Shown here: positions 11,653-22,218 of the stretch, one piece after another
How positions within the stretch are numbered: position 1 is the first letter of the stretch
How the letters are laid out: the number at the start of each line of letters is the position of its first letter
Notes under the pieces: model-generated
The model's database searches: none
What the model was told of the DNA's origin: nothing
What the model saw: the letters and a program-made list of their open reading frames with translations, nothing else
Translations under genes and position numbers: made by a program
Source of the DNA: Zancudomyces culisetae
Taxonomy: Eukaryota > Kickxellomycota > Harpellomycetes > Harpellales > Legeriomycetaceae
DNA: 24,345 nucleotides
Direction of reading: 5' to 3'
Assembly: GCA_001969505.1 (NCBI GenBank)
Contig: LSSK01001445.1
Location: forward strand, 1-24,345

Positions 11653-12360
11653 ATGGTGGATGTCACATCGTTAGGTCCGCGCATTAAGGACATATTAATA
11701 AAATCAGACTTATCAACAGTTACAGCCAAAAGTGTTAGAAAACGATTAGAAGATGAATTGGGTATAAGCTTGGCACAACAAAAAGATACAATTGACAAGA
11801 TCATTATGGAGCAGTTTTATCGGATACACGAAGGTGCATCAGGATCTGGAGCATATGATAGTGATCCTACAGGAGGATCACAGGGGCGAAGTAGCGGAAA
11901 AGGAAGACAAGCAGGAGCAGGGGAGACAGCAGGCAAGAAGCAGCGTGGACGTCCACCCAAAGAAGAGAAAGGCCGAAAAAAGAAAAGAGCAAAGCGCGTA
12001 GTAGATCCTGACAAGCCAAAAAGAAAAACAGGTCTTTCCAAACCCATGAAGCTCAGCAGAAAGCTTGGTACATTTTTTGATCGCACCTACATGCCAAGGA
12101 CTGATGTTGTGAAGGGTTTATGGAAGTACATTAAAGAACACAACATGCAAGATCCTGTTGATAGACGCTATATTCTATGTGACGAAAAATTCAAAGGCAT
12201 GTTTGAAACTGACCGCCTATATATGTACACTATGAACAAGCAGCTCAATGATCATTTATTCAAAGTTGATGACGACGAACTTCCTACTGCTACAAAAGAA
12301 ATTGATCTACACTCGCCCGAGGAGCCTGTCTCTCAGGACGTCACCCAGGATAGTGCTTAA
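11653..12360 (+). CDS. DEK_C / SWIB domain chromatin protein (UAF30/TRI1-like)
   Basis: An intronless gene of 235 residues, close to yeast Uaf30 (228) and Tri1 (226). Residues 1 to about 58 form a DEK_C-type helical domain. Residues 60-95 are a Gly/Ser/Gln linker. Residues 98-104 read RGRPPKE, an AT-hook core, within a very basic patch up to about 125. Residues about 128-204 form the SWIB domain, with LSKPMKLSRKLGTFF, the central LWKYIKEHNMQDP and ILCDEKFKGMF. The acidic C-terminus is short. In yeast, Uaf30 belongs to the RNA polymerase I upstream activating factor and its paralogue Tri1 is a sumoylated chromatin protein; the sequence does not say which role applies. The AT-hook suggests minor-groove DNA binding. 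The ATG at 11653 is the first in frame, after an A-rich leader. Confidence 0.9.
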   Translation: MVDVTSLGPRIKDILIKSDLSTVTAKSVRKRLEDELGISLAQQKDTIDKIIMEQFYRIHEGASGSGAYDSDPTGGSQGRSSGKGRQAGAGETAGKKQRGRPPKEEKGRKKKRAKRVVDPDKPKRKTGLSKPMKLSRKLGTFFDRTYMPRTDVVKGLWKYIKEHNMQDPVDRRYILCDEKFKGMFETDRLYMYTMNKQLNDHLFKVDDDELPTATKEIDLHSPEEPVSQDVTQDSA

Positions 12361-12828
12361 TTGGTTCCACTGCCTTTTTCTGTTTTATTTTTATATATTC
12401 TGGGCTAACTTTTCCTGATCTTTTTCTTTTTCTTTTTTTTTTTGGTAAAAGGTGGACACAGTGTGAGAGGAAATGAGTTAAGATATGCATTCCTGTTGTC
12501 TGTGGTAGTATTAGTAATAGTATTTCTGTTTTATTATATAGTTCTTCTCTTTCTTACTCGACTAGTAAATAAACTCAAAATTATTTGTTTAAAGAAACCA
12601 AAACCTTTCTCCTCTCACAAAGTGTGGCCATATCTGCCGTCTATTTAAAGGAACAAAAGCAATAAATAGCCAAAGTAAACGATCAAGACAGGAACAAAAA
12701 CAGGAATGAGCGGAAGGGAGGCGAGATCGAAGCCAGAGGATATACCTAACTGTCTTTTATAACCCTCCTTCCTTCCTTGCTTCCTCGCCTCTCACCCACC
12801 TTGTTGCTATTCATTCGTGTTTCACAAC
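12361..12828. other. Convergent 3' region, SWIB gene and thioredoxin-fold gene
   Basis: This spacer lies between two converging genes. It holds T-rich tracts at 12420-12443, a pyrimidine tract CCTCCTTCCTTCC near 12763-12776, and an 8-bp inverted repeat (GAGGCGAG near 12719 and CTCGCCTC near 12784) that could form a weak stem. A hydrophobic 68-codon frame at 12442-12648 lacks an ATG start and is probably chance. Confidence 0.45.
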
Positions 12829-13460
12829 TCATTTTTGGATAAATTGCTTGATTTGTTCTACAGCTCTGGGTGCGCCTTGCAACTTGCTTTTAATTCGCCC
12901 GTTCTGCTCCAAGGTTATGCTGGGAAACTTTGAAATTCCCTTGGCAAAGCAGTAGTCAATATTGTCCAAACAATTGAATGACGCAAAGTTCACTTTTTCA
13001 TACTTCTTGTCTTTGCTGGCCTTTGTAAAAAGTTTGGCTATACCGTAGTTAGAAATGTAATTAGTTTTTTATCTATCATTATTCACGTGTCCCAACACTG
13101 ATGAATGCTCTTTCAGCCAACTTGCATCCTTAATTTATTTATTTTTTGGAATAATAAAAATAATAAAAATAATAAAAACAAAATCTTTTTCAAATCAAAT
13201 ATAAACATCAACGTTTGGGATTTAATATCTGTATATGTATATTGGCTATGGTACTTACCTCCTTTATCACTATACTTGTATCCTGCTAAATGATAGTTTA
13301 CTACCCAGAATCCTTTATGAAGCTTATACACATCATTAGTCTGTAAAAACTGAATAGGTTCGCCATTAACCGATGTTACGACTATTGTTGAGAACATCAA
13401 AATACCCATGACGTTTAGTAACGAGAATAGGGAATCTTTGCTGAATATACCCCAACTCAT
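12829..13460 (-). CDS. Secreted thioredoxin-fold (PDI-like) protein lacking CxxC, two exons
   Basis: Model on the minus strand: exon 1 13460-13259, exon 2 13037-12829, giving 136 residues. The intron (13258-13038) has donor GTAAGT and acceptor TATAG, with a CTAAC branch-like motif about ten bases before the acceptor. Residues about 12-33 form a signal peptide (MGILMFSTIVVTSVNG core), so the product should enter the ER. The rest matches one PDI/thioredoxin domain: FWVVNYHLAG where FLVEFYAPWCGHC is usual, then VNFASFNC, DNIDYC, KGISKFPSITL with the cis-proline P106, and a C-terminal AVEQIKQFI helix. The catalytic CxxC is absent (about residues 59-64 read AGYKYS); Cys90 and Cys97 remain. No HDEL-type retention signal is present. 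It therefore probably has a structural or binding role rather than oxidoreductase activity. The fold assignment is from pattern; I cannot name an orthologue. Confidence 0.75.
13151..13177. repeat. 9-bp tandem repeat inside an intron
   Basis: The unit ATAATAAAA is repeated three times exactly. It lies in the intron of the thioredoxin-fold gene, where unspliced reading would give a run of Phe/Leu codons. Confidence 0.8.
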
Positions 13461-14225
13461 TTTGTACCGTATTTTTTCTTTTCTTTTCTTTTTTTCGTTT
13501 CGTTTTGTTTTCTTTTGATATTATTTTTATAATATCTGTATTATAAATATATTTATTCCCTTACCACCAGCCATGACGGGAAAATTCCAACGTTTATATT
13601 GGAAAGTGGTAAAAAAAAGAAACTAGACTTGTTTAGAAATATTTAGTGTTAATACACTTAGTTTTTTTCCTTCCCACTCTCCTTCTCTCCTTCTCTCCAC
13701 CTTTCCCCTTTACTATTTCTTGCTTCTAGCGCACAAATATTTTAGATTCTGTGCTCTTTTGTATGTATTCATTACCATTTGACCATTTTTTGGCATTCAT
13801 TTATGCTCTGTGCTCTAGATTTTTTTATTTTTATTTTTTGGTGCATGTAGTAGGTAGGTATTACTTATTAGTGCTTTCATTTCCAGCCATATCCCTCTTT
13901 TCTTGTTATGTTTTACAAACACGCTATAAACCAACCAATTTCTCTTTGCGAATAGAAATGAAATCCCCTATAGAGAATAGCAAAAACGTTAATAAAAAAG
14001 GGACACTCGGTGCTTTAAAATGATCTTCGATGATCACTATTATATGCCTAGACCCTTTCCTTATTATTACTATTTATTTAAATTTATTTTTTTTCAAAAA
14101 AAAATGGATAGGCAGAGGGATAAATAATATTAAAGCACAAGTTTCAATATTCTAGGCGTATGTTATATGCTACAATTTAGTTTTACTTGCTTCTAGTTCT
14201 AAAAATAATATAAACGTTTGGGTGG
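13461..14225. other. Spacer with polypyrimidine tracts and a small ORF
   Basis: This is the promoter side of the thioredoxin-fold gene and the 3' side of PRM1, both on the minus strand. The TTTTC-rich tract at about 13471-13516 is a purine-rich leader when read from the minus strand. A second tract, with CCTTCTCT repeated, lies at about 13668-13715. An ATG-started plus-strand frame at 13763-14023 (86 codons) is hydrophobic at first and polar and basic at its end. It has no recognisable family and may be chance in T-rich sequence. A short stem (TGATC and GATCA around TTCGAT) lies near 14022-14037. Confidence 0.4.
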
Positions 14226-16727
14226 TCAGGCGAAAAACGAAAAAACTACAGTCGTAAATCCAAAAATAACTAAAAGTATATAAGGAATGGTTAGAAAAAT
14301 ACTGTCATACAGTTGGTTATATACTGTAGATAAAATGGATTCGGTTATTAATTTGATCAGACCCCCACTATACCCACCAAACCTATCCTCATCGCCAGGG
14401 GTATCGCCAGTATCAGTGCTACTATCATTTTTATAATCAGTACTCTCTCTGCCAACGAGCAACTTTTTGAACTTTTTAAACGATGAGGCCAATGGTTTTG
14501 TAAATAAAAGGTCATCTACATTGTTTGTTAAAATTGCATTGATGGCAGAGTTATGCTCCAGTGCGTCTATTGGTATCCTTGGTAGGGTAATATTGTTCAA
14601 GTCAACGAGAACGCTGGAATATTGGTTATACATCAAGTTAAAAAACCCTTGAACACTTTGAATTTTCCGTGTTATTGTGCAATCAACCATTCCCATAATA
14701 AGCGGCTCCAAGAGTATTGTGCCATTAAATGCTTTTTCTATACCAGATCTATACAGACCTACAAACTGGTCCAACGTTTTATTGATGTCCCCCGAGATAT
14801 TTTCAACCGTTTTGTTGCCAAAGTACCCGTTTATTCTCTGTTCGTATTTTTCTAAATCAGTGTTTACTGGATTTACCAAGTCGTAAATCAGTTGGCGATT
14901 TACACTTTCCAAAACCCCAGAGTATGTGCTGTTTATGTACGTGTCAAGTTCCAATGCAATCTGCGGCGTTACCTGTCGCTGTATGTGTCGTATTGTTTTT
15001 ATTTGAAGAGAGGAGACTAAGATACCCATTAGACCCATCAAAAACAACCCAAACACTTTGGGACTGTTGATATAATGAACAAACCATCTCAACCTTGCTG
15101 AGCTTTGTGGATTTTTTGATCCAATTCTCGATCCAATTTTTTTTGCCGCTCTCAGTACTCTGCTAGTAGGTAAATAAAATATATCCAGTATTGCTGGGTC
15201 AAAACTGCCCATCGAGCTACTTTTCTTGTTTTTCTCTTTTTTCGGTGTTGGATTTCTAAGTGTAATTAAGCTCTTTGAAGGGCTTTTCAATATTTTTGAA
15301 AAGTCACCTTCACAAGAATGGTTACTCATCCCCATTATATCTTCACACTCTGGATTTTTATAGTTTTTCTCAACACCACCCTTGGTATTTTTATAATATT
15401 TACATCTATCTTCATTATCATCTGCAGAAGAATGTATCAACTCAAAAGGTATTGATGTTGGATACCTAGTTGCAGTATAATAATTCATATCTCTTTCCAA
15501 TTTTGTAATTTGCTCAATCTCTAGCGAATGTTGCTTTTTTGTGTAATAGCATGATATTATCAATATTATAATAGATGTAAAAAGCAGTATGGCACAGCTC
15601 ACATTGACCATAGTCGTAGCCATCCCCATCAGCGATATCGATGACGATGACTTTTTTATGCCAACAATCTTTTCGCCAAGATCTACCGGACAAATGTTTA
15701 TTTCGGTAAACTGTCTTTCTATAATGGATCTTGTATCTATTTGAAGTCTGTTTGCCTTGAAAAAATCCTCAATCTTTGATATCCCACTAGAAAGGGGATC
15801 TGCTTCCAGGTATTTAGTGATATTTCCATATAGCTGGTCTTCAGTGGGAATTATATCCACGAGTTTATTGATTTTGTTTACCAGTTCGGTTGCTGAAATA
15901 TTTACGCTGATGTTGGATGTTGCAAACGAAGAGTCTGTGATGTTAAAACTCGGTATTTTCCAGCTCGAGTTTATACTTTCCAGTATGTTGCTTACCCCTT
16001 TACTTGCATCGGTTATGCCCTTGGTCACAGTGCTAACGCTGTTTTGTAAATCCTTAATTATGCTATTGATCGCTCCATTTGCTAATCCTTCTAGTTCCTT
16101 TGCTCCCTGACTCAATGCATTCAGACTTGACTCTACCACCATTCTTGCCATACAAATAGTGGTTCCAAAGTAGTATTTAAGCAGAAGCTGAGTTACCTCT
16201 TCGACTACTTTAGCCCCCAACCTTAAACTTTTTATGACCAAGTCCTCTGTATCAGCTACAGTCTTTTCCGCAAAGGATATTGCTCCAACCGTTCCTAGTA
16301 ATGGTAAATTTAATATGGACTTGATCCCATTATCCATAGATTGACAATATGAATTTATTAACGCAGCTCCATTTTCAATATCAGTTTGAATCTTTCTGCC
16401 CAACTGTACTACTCTAACAATGTAGTATATGATCAACACAAATGAGTATGATGCAAGTATCCTCGATAGCTTTGCTTTTAGTCCAATGTAATCTGAAAGC
16501 TCTAATTTAATGCAAGTTGTTGGCTGTTATTTATGACATTGGTCTTAATTTGTATATACCGCCTTTATCGGGGCTTATAATTATTTTTTTAATCATATAG
16601 GTAGAAAAATCTTTATTATTATTATCATTATTACTTCTGAACAAGTTCAAGAAATATATTGTGAATATAAAACAGTAACAGTGACATTCGTAACCAAAAA
16701 CTTACTATTTTTGTTTACAGAATCCAT
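14226..16727 (-). CDS. PRM1: Plasma membrane fusion protein Prm1, two exons
   Basis: Model on the minus strand: exon 1 16727-16706 (22 nt), intron 16705-16493 (donor GTAAGT, acceptor TTTCAG), exon 2 16492-14226; 762 residues. Prm1 is the pheromone-regulated multispanning protein that promotes plasma-membrane fusion of mating cells. Exon 2 alone has no usable ATG at its start; the small exon supplies MDSVNKN and leads into YIGLKAKLSRIL, which matches the Prm1 N-terminus. Membrane segments are near residues 20-38, 297-323, 484-505 and 738-761, with a weaker hydrophobic stretch near 114-131. The large luminal loops carry many N-x-S/T sites. The hallmark FVHYINSPKVFGLFLMGLMG segment is at about 478-497. 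Cys121 and Cys612 sit where yeast Prm1, as I recall, has the Cys120 and Cys545 of its disulfide-linked dimer. The family call is strong; the first exon is a prediction. Confidence 0.88.
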
Positions 16728-17650
16728 ATCTCTCTTTTCTCTTCTTTTTTCTTTTCCCAAATCAAACACTACTAGTAGAATCAGTTGTTGGTATGGTTAA
16801 AAGTAAACAAATTGTAAAACGCAAAATGTAATTATTGATAAGTTTTAATGCTTTGTATTGATATACTTGAAAAGTGGTATAGATAGACGTATACTAAAAG
16901 AGCATGTCTTTTATTTATACAGTTTTGTTAATAGGTCATTATTTTCTTTTTGAGGTAAAATTGGCTATACATCACTCACAATTTTGAACCGAAAGGTATT
17001 GCTCTACCTTGGGGTGAGCTGCACGCACTTGCTGTTAAAGTGCCTACATTTTTGTTTTTTCTTCTTTTATTTTCTATTCATGACTGCCTCAATACAACAA
17101 AAACATATGTGTTATTGGTATTTTCTTTTAGATTATTTTTTATCTTATTTTTTATTTTATAGAAGTACCAGCACACTATGGCTCAGGTGTTCAGGATTGT
17201 CTTTATCAAAGTAAAATGCAATCCCTTTTCGAGTTTAATTTTATTAAATTTACTGAACTTATTCTAGTAAAAGATTTTATCCATATATTCATTCCATAAT
17301 CCCCCTTTGTACATGATAAATGGAGGTTTATTACAATAAAATTTAGTTTTTTGTCCAATTGTAAGAATAAGTGTTTTCTTTTTAATCAGGCATAGATTTT
17401 GCGCTTATTTATTGCACGCAAATATTCAAGAGCTTTGTAGGTGGTGTTGATACTCAGATTTTAAAAAAAAGAGTTGTTAGCTTGGTTTTCTATTTATAAC
17501 GATTTGGCACATATAAGAATATGGATCCCGAGTATTATTGAACATCATTCCAAAAATCTTGCAACTTTTGTAAAATTCATTCGCTTTATTGAACGTCTGA
17601 TGAAATTAAATACTGCGTTTAAAATTATATACTGTACAGATAAAGAAAAT
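16728..17650. other. PRM1 upstream region and 3' side of the membrane protein gene
   Basis: About 920 AT-rich bases should hold the PRM1 promoter, read on the minus strand. Short frames at 16984-17214 and 17474-17662 (+) are low complexity or overlap the neighbouring gene end and are not supported. I looked for a TGAAACA-type pheromone response element, expected for PRM1, and found no convincing copy. Confidence 0.4.
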
Positions 17651-19088
17651 CTACCATCTTAAATTACTATCAAATACAGCAGCTACAGGTTTACACTCGA
17701 CAGTTTTTATAACAGACAAATCATTGCTCAACACTCTTTTCATACGTGTAAATGCCATACCTTCTCGCCAATACTCACCGCTATCTTTTTTTTCTCGTAA
17801 CCCCTTTTCAGTAATATAAAGCTCATCTTCTGCTGGAGCCTTTTCTAAAGCTTTTCTGAATTCCTCTCCAATAATTTTTGCATCTATTGTTGAGAGGCTT
17901 GACGTGTGCTGTGCTCTTCTGATAGATTTTTGTGCATTGTTAATATCAGCCCCATCACCTAGGGTTTGACTTAAACGACCTTTATTGTAATCATTAATCG
18001 TCTTTGGCTGCATACTCCATCCAGCGCTTTTGCTATTTAAGATTCCGGTGAATGCAGTCGGGGTATTGTTTTCCTCGAGGGGTGTTCCATGTGTTGTTGC
18101 ATAAAGTAAGCTAAAGTTATGAAGCGTAGAGGTATTACTGGATCTTGGAGACTGAGTAGTACCATTGACTTTTGCTTTTAATTCAGCCTTAAGTGCACTT
18201 CCACTCATTGAAATTTGTTGTGTAGAGTTTGAATTATTATTTAGTTGATTTCTGAAAAGTGGAGGATCAGTGCCGATGATGTTATATGATGACGAGGTAT
18301 CGTTTTGTATATTATTAGTGCTACTAGATTTTATTCCGCTAAAATAATCGCTACCACTCAGCGCACTATTTAAGAACTTGATGCTGGATTCTGTATTAGG
18401 ATAATCCTTGTCAACTACATTGAATACAGCATCTCTGCTCATTCGTCTTCTTTTTCGCTTTTCTTTTTGTCGCTTCAGTACCAAGTATAGGACAAAACAC
18501 AATACAAGTAGTCCTAAAATCACTCCAAATGCAATAACAATTTTCTCAAACAACGCCAGTCGCTCAGGTTCATAGCCGTTTATATCCTTTGTATTATTTT
18601 GTCTAGAATTATTAAATAGGCTATCTACGGAACCAGTAATCGAACTGTCCTGGGGTTCAGCGTTTGAGTTTTTGAGTGTTGAATAGTCCGTATTATGTAC
18701 AAGAAAAACCGATGGACTGTCAGGACCAACAGGCGCCTCCCCATTAGGAACTATTTCAAATCCAAACTGGTATTTTGTTTCTGTATTTATATTGTTATCA
18801 ACTGTGTCCAGCTGGCTAGTAGTTATCCAACTTTTCTCAGGTTCTATTACTATTGAGCCGTTTCCATTGGGAATTCCGGTGTACTTTTTAACTGGTACTT
18901 TTTTATTGTCCATGTTATAGATATACACGTCTACTGTACCAACCACCAGAAAACTGGTGTAGTCCTTGTTCCAGCGAAGCGTGCTCTTTTTCCCAACCTC
19001 CCATTCAGTAGAGTCTAGAGACTCACAATATTTCCCAGGCCCACATGCTATATTTATAGTGGTATTTTTTGTATACCAATATTTAGTT
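17651..19088 (-). CDS. Single-pass membrane protein of unknown function, 5' end unresolved
   Basis: The open frame ends at a TAG at 17653-17651 and stays open upstream to a stop at 19105-19103. It has no ATG near its upstream end, so at least one 5' exon is missing. The start given here (19088) is the acceptor that would fit a candidate upstream exon. The extracellular part has about 180 residues: a CGPGKYC segment, a W-VG-L-W pattern, VDVYIYNMD, IPNGNGSIVIEPEKSW, then FGFEIVPNGEAP and PDSPSVFLV. This order recalls a family of fungal surface proteins with a beta-sandwich like the Kre9/Knh1 type. One membrane segment (FEKIVIAFGVILGLLVLCFV) lies at about 18544-18476, followed by a KRQKEKRKRRR stop-transfer run. 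The cytoplasmic tail of about 270 residues is rich in Ser and Asn with a denser, charged end. Topology is type I; the function is unknown. Confidence 0.75.
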
Positions 19089-19155
19089 CTTTCTGTTGCC
19101 AGCTAAAGGTATATGTATGTAGGTAGATGGGGATAAAGAAAACGTTTCAACTTAC

Positions 19156-19217
19156 ACTCTCTTTTCAACAGCCTCATTATTTTTTAAGTTTACTGACACC
19201 TGGAATGCTGGGTAATG
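19156..19217 (-). CDS. Candidate upstream exon of the membrane protein gene
   Basis: On the minus strand, 62 bases lie between AG acceptors (AAGAG) and a canonical GTAAGT donor at 19155. Read in one frame they give HYPAFQVSVNLKNNEAVEKR plus two bases. Joined to an acceptor before 19088 this stays in frame with the main exon. In another frame an ATG at 19177-19175 gives MRLLKRE up to the same donor, but joining that to the nearest acceptor in phase (before 19092) creates a stop. A signal-peptide exon would still be needed farther upstream and I could not find one. Treat as tentative. Confidence 0.35.
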
Positions 19218-19936
19218 CTCTTATTCTTTTGTATAAGCAACTTTTTTTATCGAGCTATTACCATTATATTTATTCCAAAAATATTAACTCAAAATCCTGT
19301 TTACCACCTTCTTGTTTTGTTTATAAAGCTTACTAGCAAGCGCAATAAGTATATTAGACTATCTTTATGTTTATAACGTTGTTTTATTTAGTTTTGATAT
19401 TTTGATAAATCTCAGATTTACTACTTGTATACTTTATTTTTAACGAGTCTTTTCTAAATTAGCGACAAAGACAGAGATAGTATATCTAGATAAATAACTG
19501 AACGTATTTATCTGTAGTTATTCCACCAATTACTGCTATAGCGTTTAATTGTTTGCTATCTTCAGTTGCTTACTAGTTACCCCTTCTATCCACTAAAAAC
19601 CATGCAATTTAAAGAGGAGATACAACACCCAGTATAACAGATAATGAGATAATTGTTTGTTTTGTAATTTAAATTATTCTTATTATTTACGAAATTTTGA
19701 TTATTTTGTTTGATTTTATCTTGGAAGTGACAAAACAAAATTCAACACTAATGGTAAAACAACAATAGAAAAGCATAAAAACACACCAAGAAATAATAGA
19801 AAGTGGAGGAGAGTACATGCTCTTGTCACTAACCTTTAAAGTGTGTTTTTTTTGAAGCTATCCAAGGCTAGTATTATTTACAGAAAATAAACACAAAATC
19901 GTTAGACACAGTAAGTTCAATGCTGGATAAAATGAC

Positions 19937-19959
19937 CATCACATCACGTCACATCACAT
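19937..19959. repeat. CATCA tandem repeat with a CACGTCA variant
   Basis: Four 5-base units (CATCA, CATCA, CGTCA, CATCA) are followed by CAT. The third unit creates TCACGTCA, which contains an ACGTCA bZIP/CRE half-site. It could be a binding site or a simple repeat. Confidence 0.6.
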
Positions 19960-21667
19960 TAAGGGGAAAAGTATTGTAAATTGCACTCCACTAAATATAA
20001 CCATTCTAGTTATGATAAAAAAATGTGTAAATAAATAAACTTCGCTTCTAGCTTGGGGTATAAAATTAATGTAGGAGGAATGAGGTTAGCATATCACTTA
20101 CCAAGTGGTCTAAAATGTGTTAATTCTAATTAAAGATCAATAGTAGGGCCAAGTCATCTAGAGGCCATTAGATCTATACCGCTAACCTTACATGCTTTTG
20201 TAGACACTATTAGCATATTTCCAGTTAACCACTACCTGAATGATGTAAAGTTATTTCTTGTTCTTAAAGTGTAAATTATGTATGACACTTCGATTTATTC
20301 CAAAGTGCAAATTTAGTGTTTTTTTTTTTGTAGAACCACGAGCTTGTTAGAGCAGGGCTTAAAGGTATACCAGAATGTATCTAAGGTAAAAGTGAGTGGG
20401 TACGGCATAACTGTTACCCCAGAAAACGAACTTAAAAGTCGAGCCACACGGGAACCTTTCAACAACTGCGCGTTTTTGAAAAAAAAGGAACATTAAAAAA
20501 TTATTTATACTTTTTATATTTACTTGAAAGTTTATTACTTTATAAAACATATACTCATGTTTGTAACGAATTATTGTTGCAGGTGCTAAAATAATATAGT
20601 AATAGCAAGACAGCAAAATTTACACTACGGCGTTATTGTTGATATTCTATTTAAAAAGTATGCCTTTTCAACATCAGTGATAGTAGCAGGTATTTAATGG
20701 TGTACATGTGTTTGGCTAGAAAAAAATTCGGTATAGTGGGTAGGGGGGAGAGAGTATCTACCAGGTACGCAAGAAGTTTTTTTTTATGATGTGACCGCTT
20801 CAAACCTACAATTACTATCAAAAAAAAGAGCGAACCTTGTTAAAAAACACGTACTGAGAAACATTTGTATTTAGGCAGTCGCAAACGTGTTATTTAAGGA
20901 GAAATATATATTTAAAAGAATATTAAAAGCGGTAGCAGTAATTCTGATGTTTAACTTTTGATTAACCTAAAATTTGTGTGATGTCACGAAATATTTCTTG
21001 CTTTTTTGTTTTTTCTACCGTTTTTTCTACAATACTTTGAAGGTCAAGTGTTCAACGTATGATGCGATTTCAGAAAAAGGCGTTGGTATTTCTATATAAA
21101 AATAAGCCTTCAGGGCCATACTCACCATACCTGTTATAAAACTCATGTACTACGGTTGGAGACAACAAGAGTTAGTACTATTCCTATTATCCTGAATAGA
21201 AAAAGCAGAAACAATAGCGAATTTATTTGTCTTATTTACCTTTTTTTTCCTGGTTGGTTTAAAATACATTGGCCCAACTCGAGTTGAAATATCATGTACT
21301 CATAACACCAACAATTCAGCTCGACACTAATCCAGGCCTCCTTGCAAGACATGAACAAGCCTTTATTTTTCAACAAAAAAACACGTCTAAATGGTACTTT
21401 TTGATACTGGTAAACAAAAAAGTATAGGGTATATTTTTTTTCCACCAACCACCCCCCCTTCATTTATTACTTTGGTGTTACAAAAAAAAAGATACCACAC
21501 AACCGCTTCCAGGCTGGCAACTTGGAATGGATTTGATTATAGCAAACAATAGTAAAAATTGCTTTGACCAAAAAGAAAATCAAATGGCAAATTGATTGTT
21601 GGTACCAAAAGTCCATTATCCCAGATACATTGTCGGCTTTAGTCTATATAATAGATTGAAATAGGGC

Positions 21668-21679
21668 CCCCGCGCGGGG
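21668..21679. promoter_or_regulatory. 12-bp GC palindrome, possible factor binding site
   Basis: CCCCGCGCGGGG is a perfect palindrome in very AT-rich surroundings, preceded by GGGC. It lies about 630 bases upstream of the flavodoxin-like gene. Fungal zinc-cluster factors often bind GC-rich inverted triplets, so a binding site is possible, but I know of no factor for this exact sequence. Confidence 0.35.
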
Positions 21680-22210
21680 TTATTAAATGAGTAATGTGGA
21701 ATTAAATATTGTTGATAAAACGTTTTTTTTTAACAAAGTACTTGCTTTGCGCGCAGATAATTTTTTTTGTATTGTTTACTGTTTTTCAAAGGGTCATACT
21801 CTGTGGGTAATAATTGTATATGCGACAATGAATTGACCAAAAGGTGTTTAAGCAATAATCATTTGAAACCATTTACCTTAGTGTTACTTCGATTAGCTCA
21901 AATACATAATAACATCGATGCTTTGAATATTGTGGGTTAATTACAGATGTCCCACTTGAGCTATACAAGTTTTTCTTCCTATAACAAGATTTTTTTATGT
22001 TGAAAAATGACAACAAAGGAAATGTCGTGAAAAAATGCCATATACAAGCCCAAACACAATGAAAAGGTGATAATAGTAGTGGGCCTCACCCAAAATAAGT
22101 ATCTATTTTAGATCCAACAAACTCGCCTATTTAATATACTGATACACACCCTGACCGCAAATCTTTTTTTTTTCTTCAACACTTTGCTAGCTATAAAGCC
22201 CGAAATACAC

Positions 22211-22218
22211 TATATAAT
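22211..22218 (+). promoter_or_regulatory. Candidate TATA box of the flavodoxin-like gene
   Basis: TATATAAT lies about 90 bases before the ATG at 22303. Spacing fits a fungal TATA element, but the region is AT-rich and chance is possible. Confidence 0.35.

Noticed and set aside
11817-12086. 89-codon minus-strand frame, Pro/Phe/Ser-rich
   Set aside because: It is the antisense shadow of the basic linker of the SWIB protein gene.
12442-12648. 68-codon hydrophobic plus-strand frame
   Set aside because: It begins with a non-ATG codon in the 3' region of the SWIB gene, and its hydrophobicity comes from T-rich sequence.
13113-13258. The unspliced C-terminal extension of the thioredoxin-fold ORF, with a run of FLLFLL
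   Set aside because: It is translated from the intron's 9-bp repeat. A GTAAGT donor at 13258 and an in-phase exon with clear thioredoxin-fold content make splicing far more likely.
15757-16110. 117-codon plus-strand frame antisense to PRM1
   Set aside because: It lies entirely within the PRM1 coding region and is a complementary-strand shadow.
16524-16529. AACAG as the acceptor for PRM1 exon 2
   Set aside because: It is out of phase with the 22-nt first exon. The TTTCAG acceptor ending at 16493 keeps the frame and gives a better Prm1-like N-terminus.
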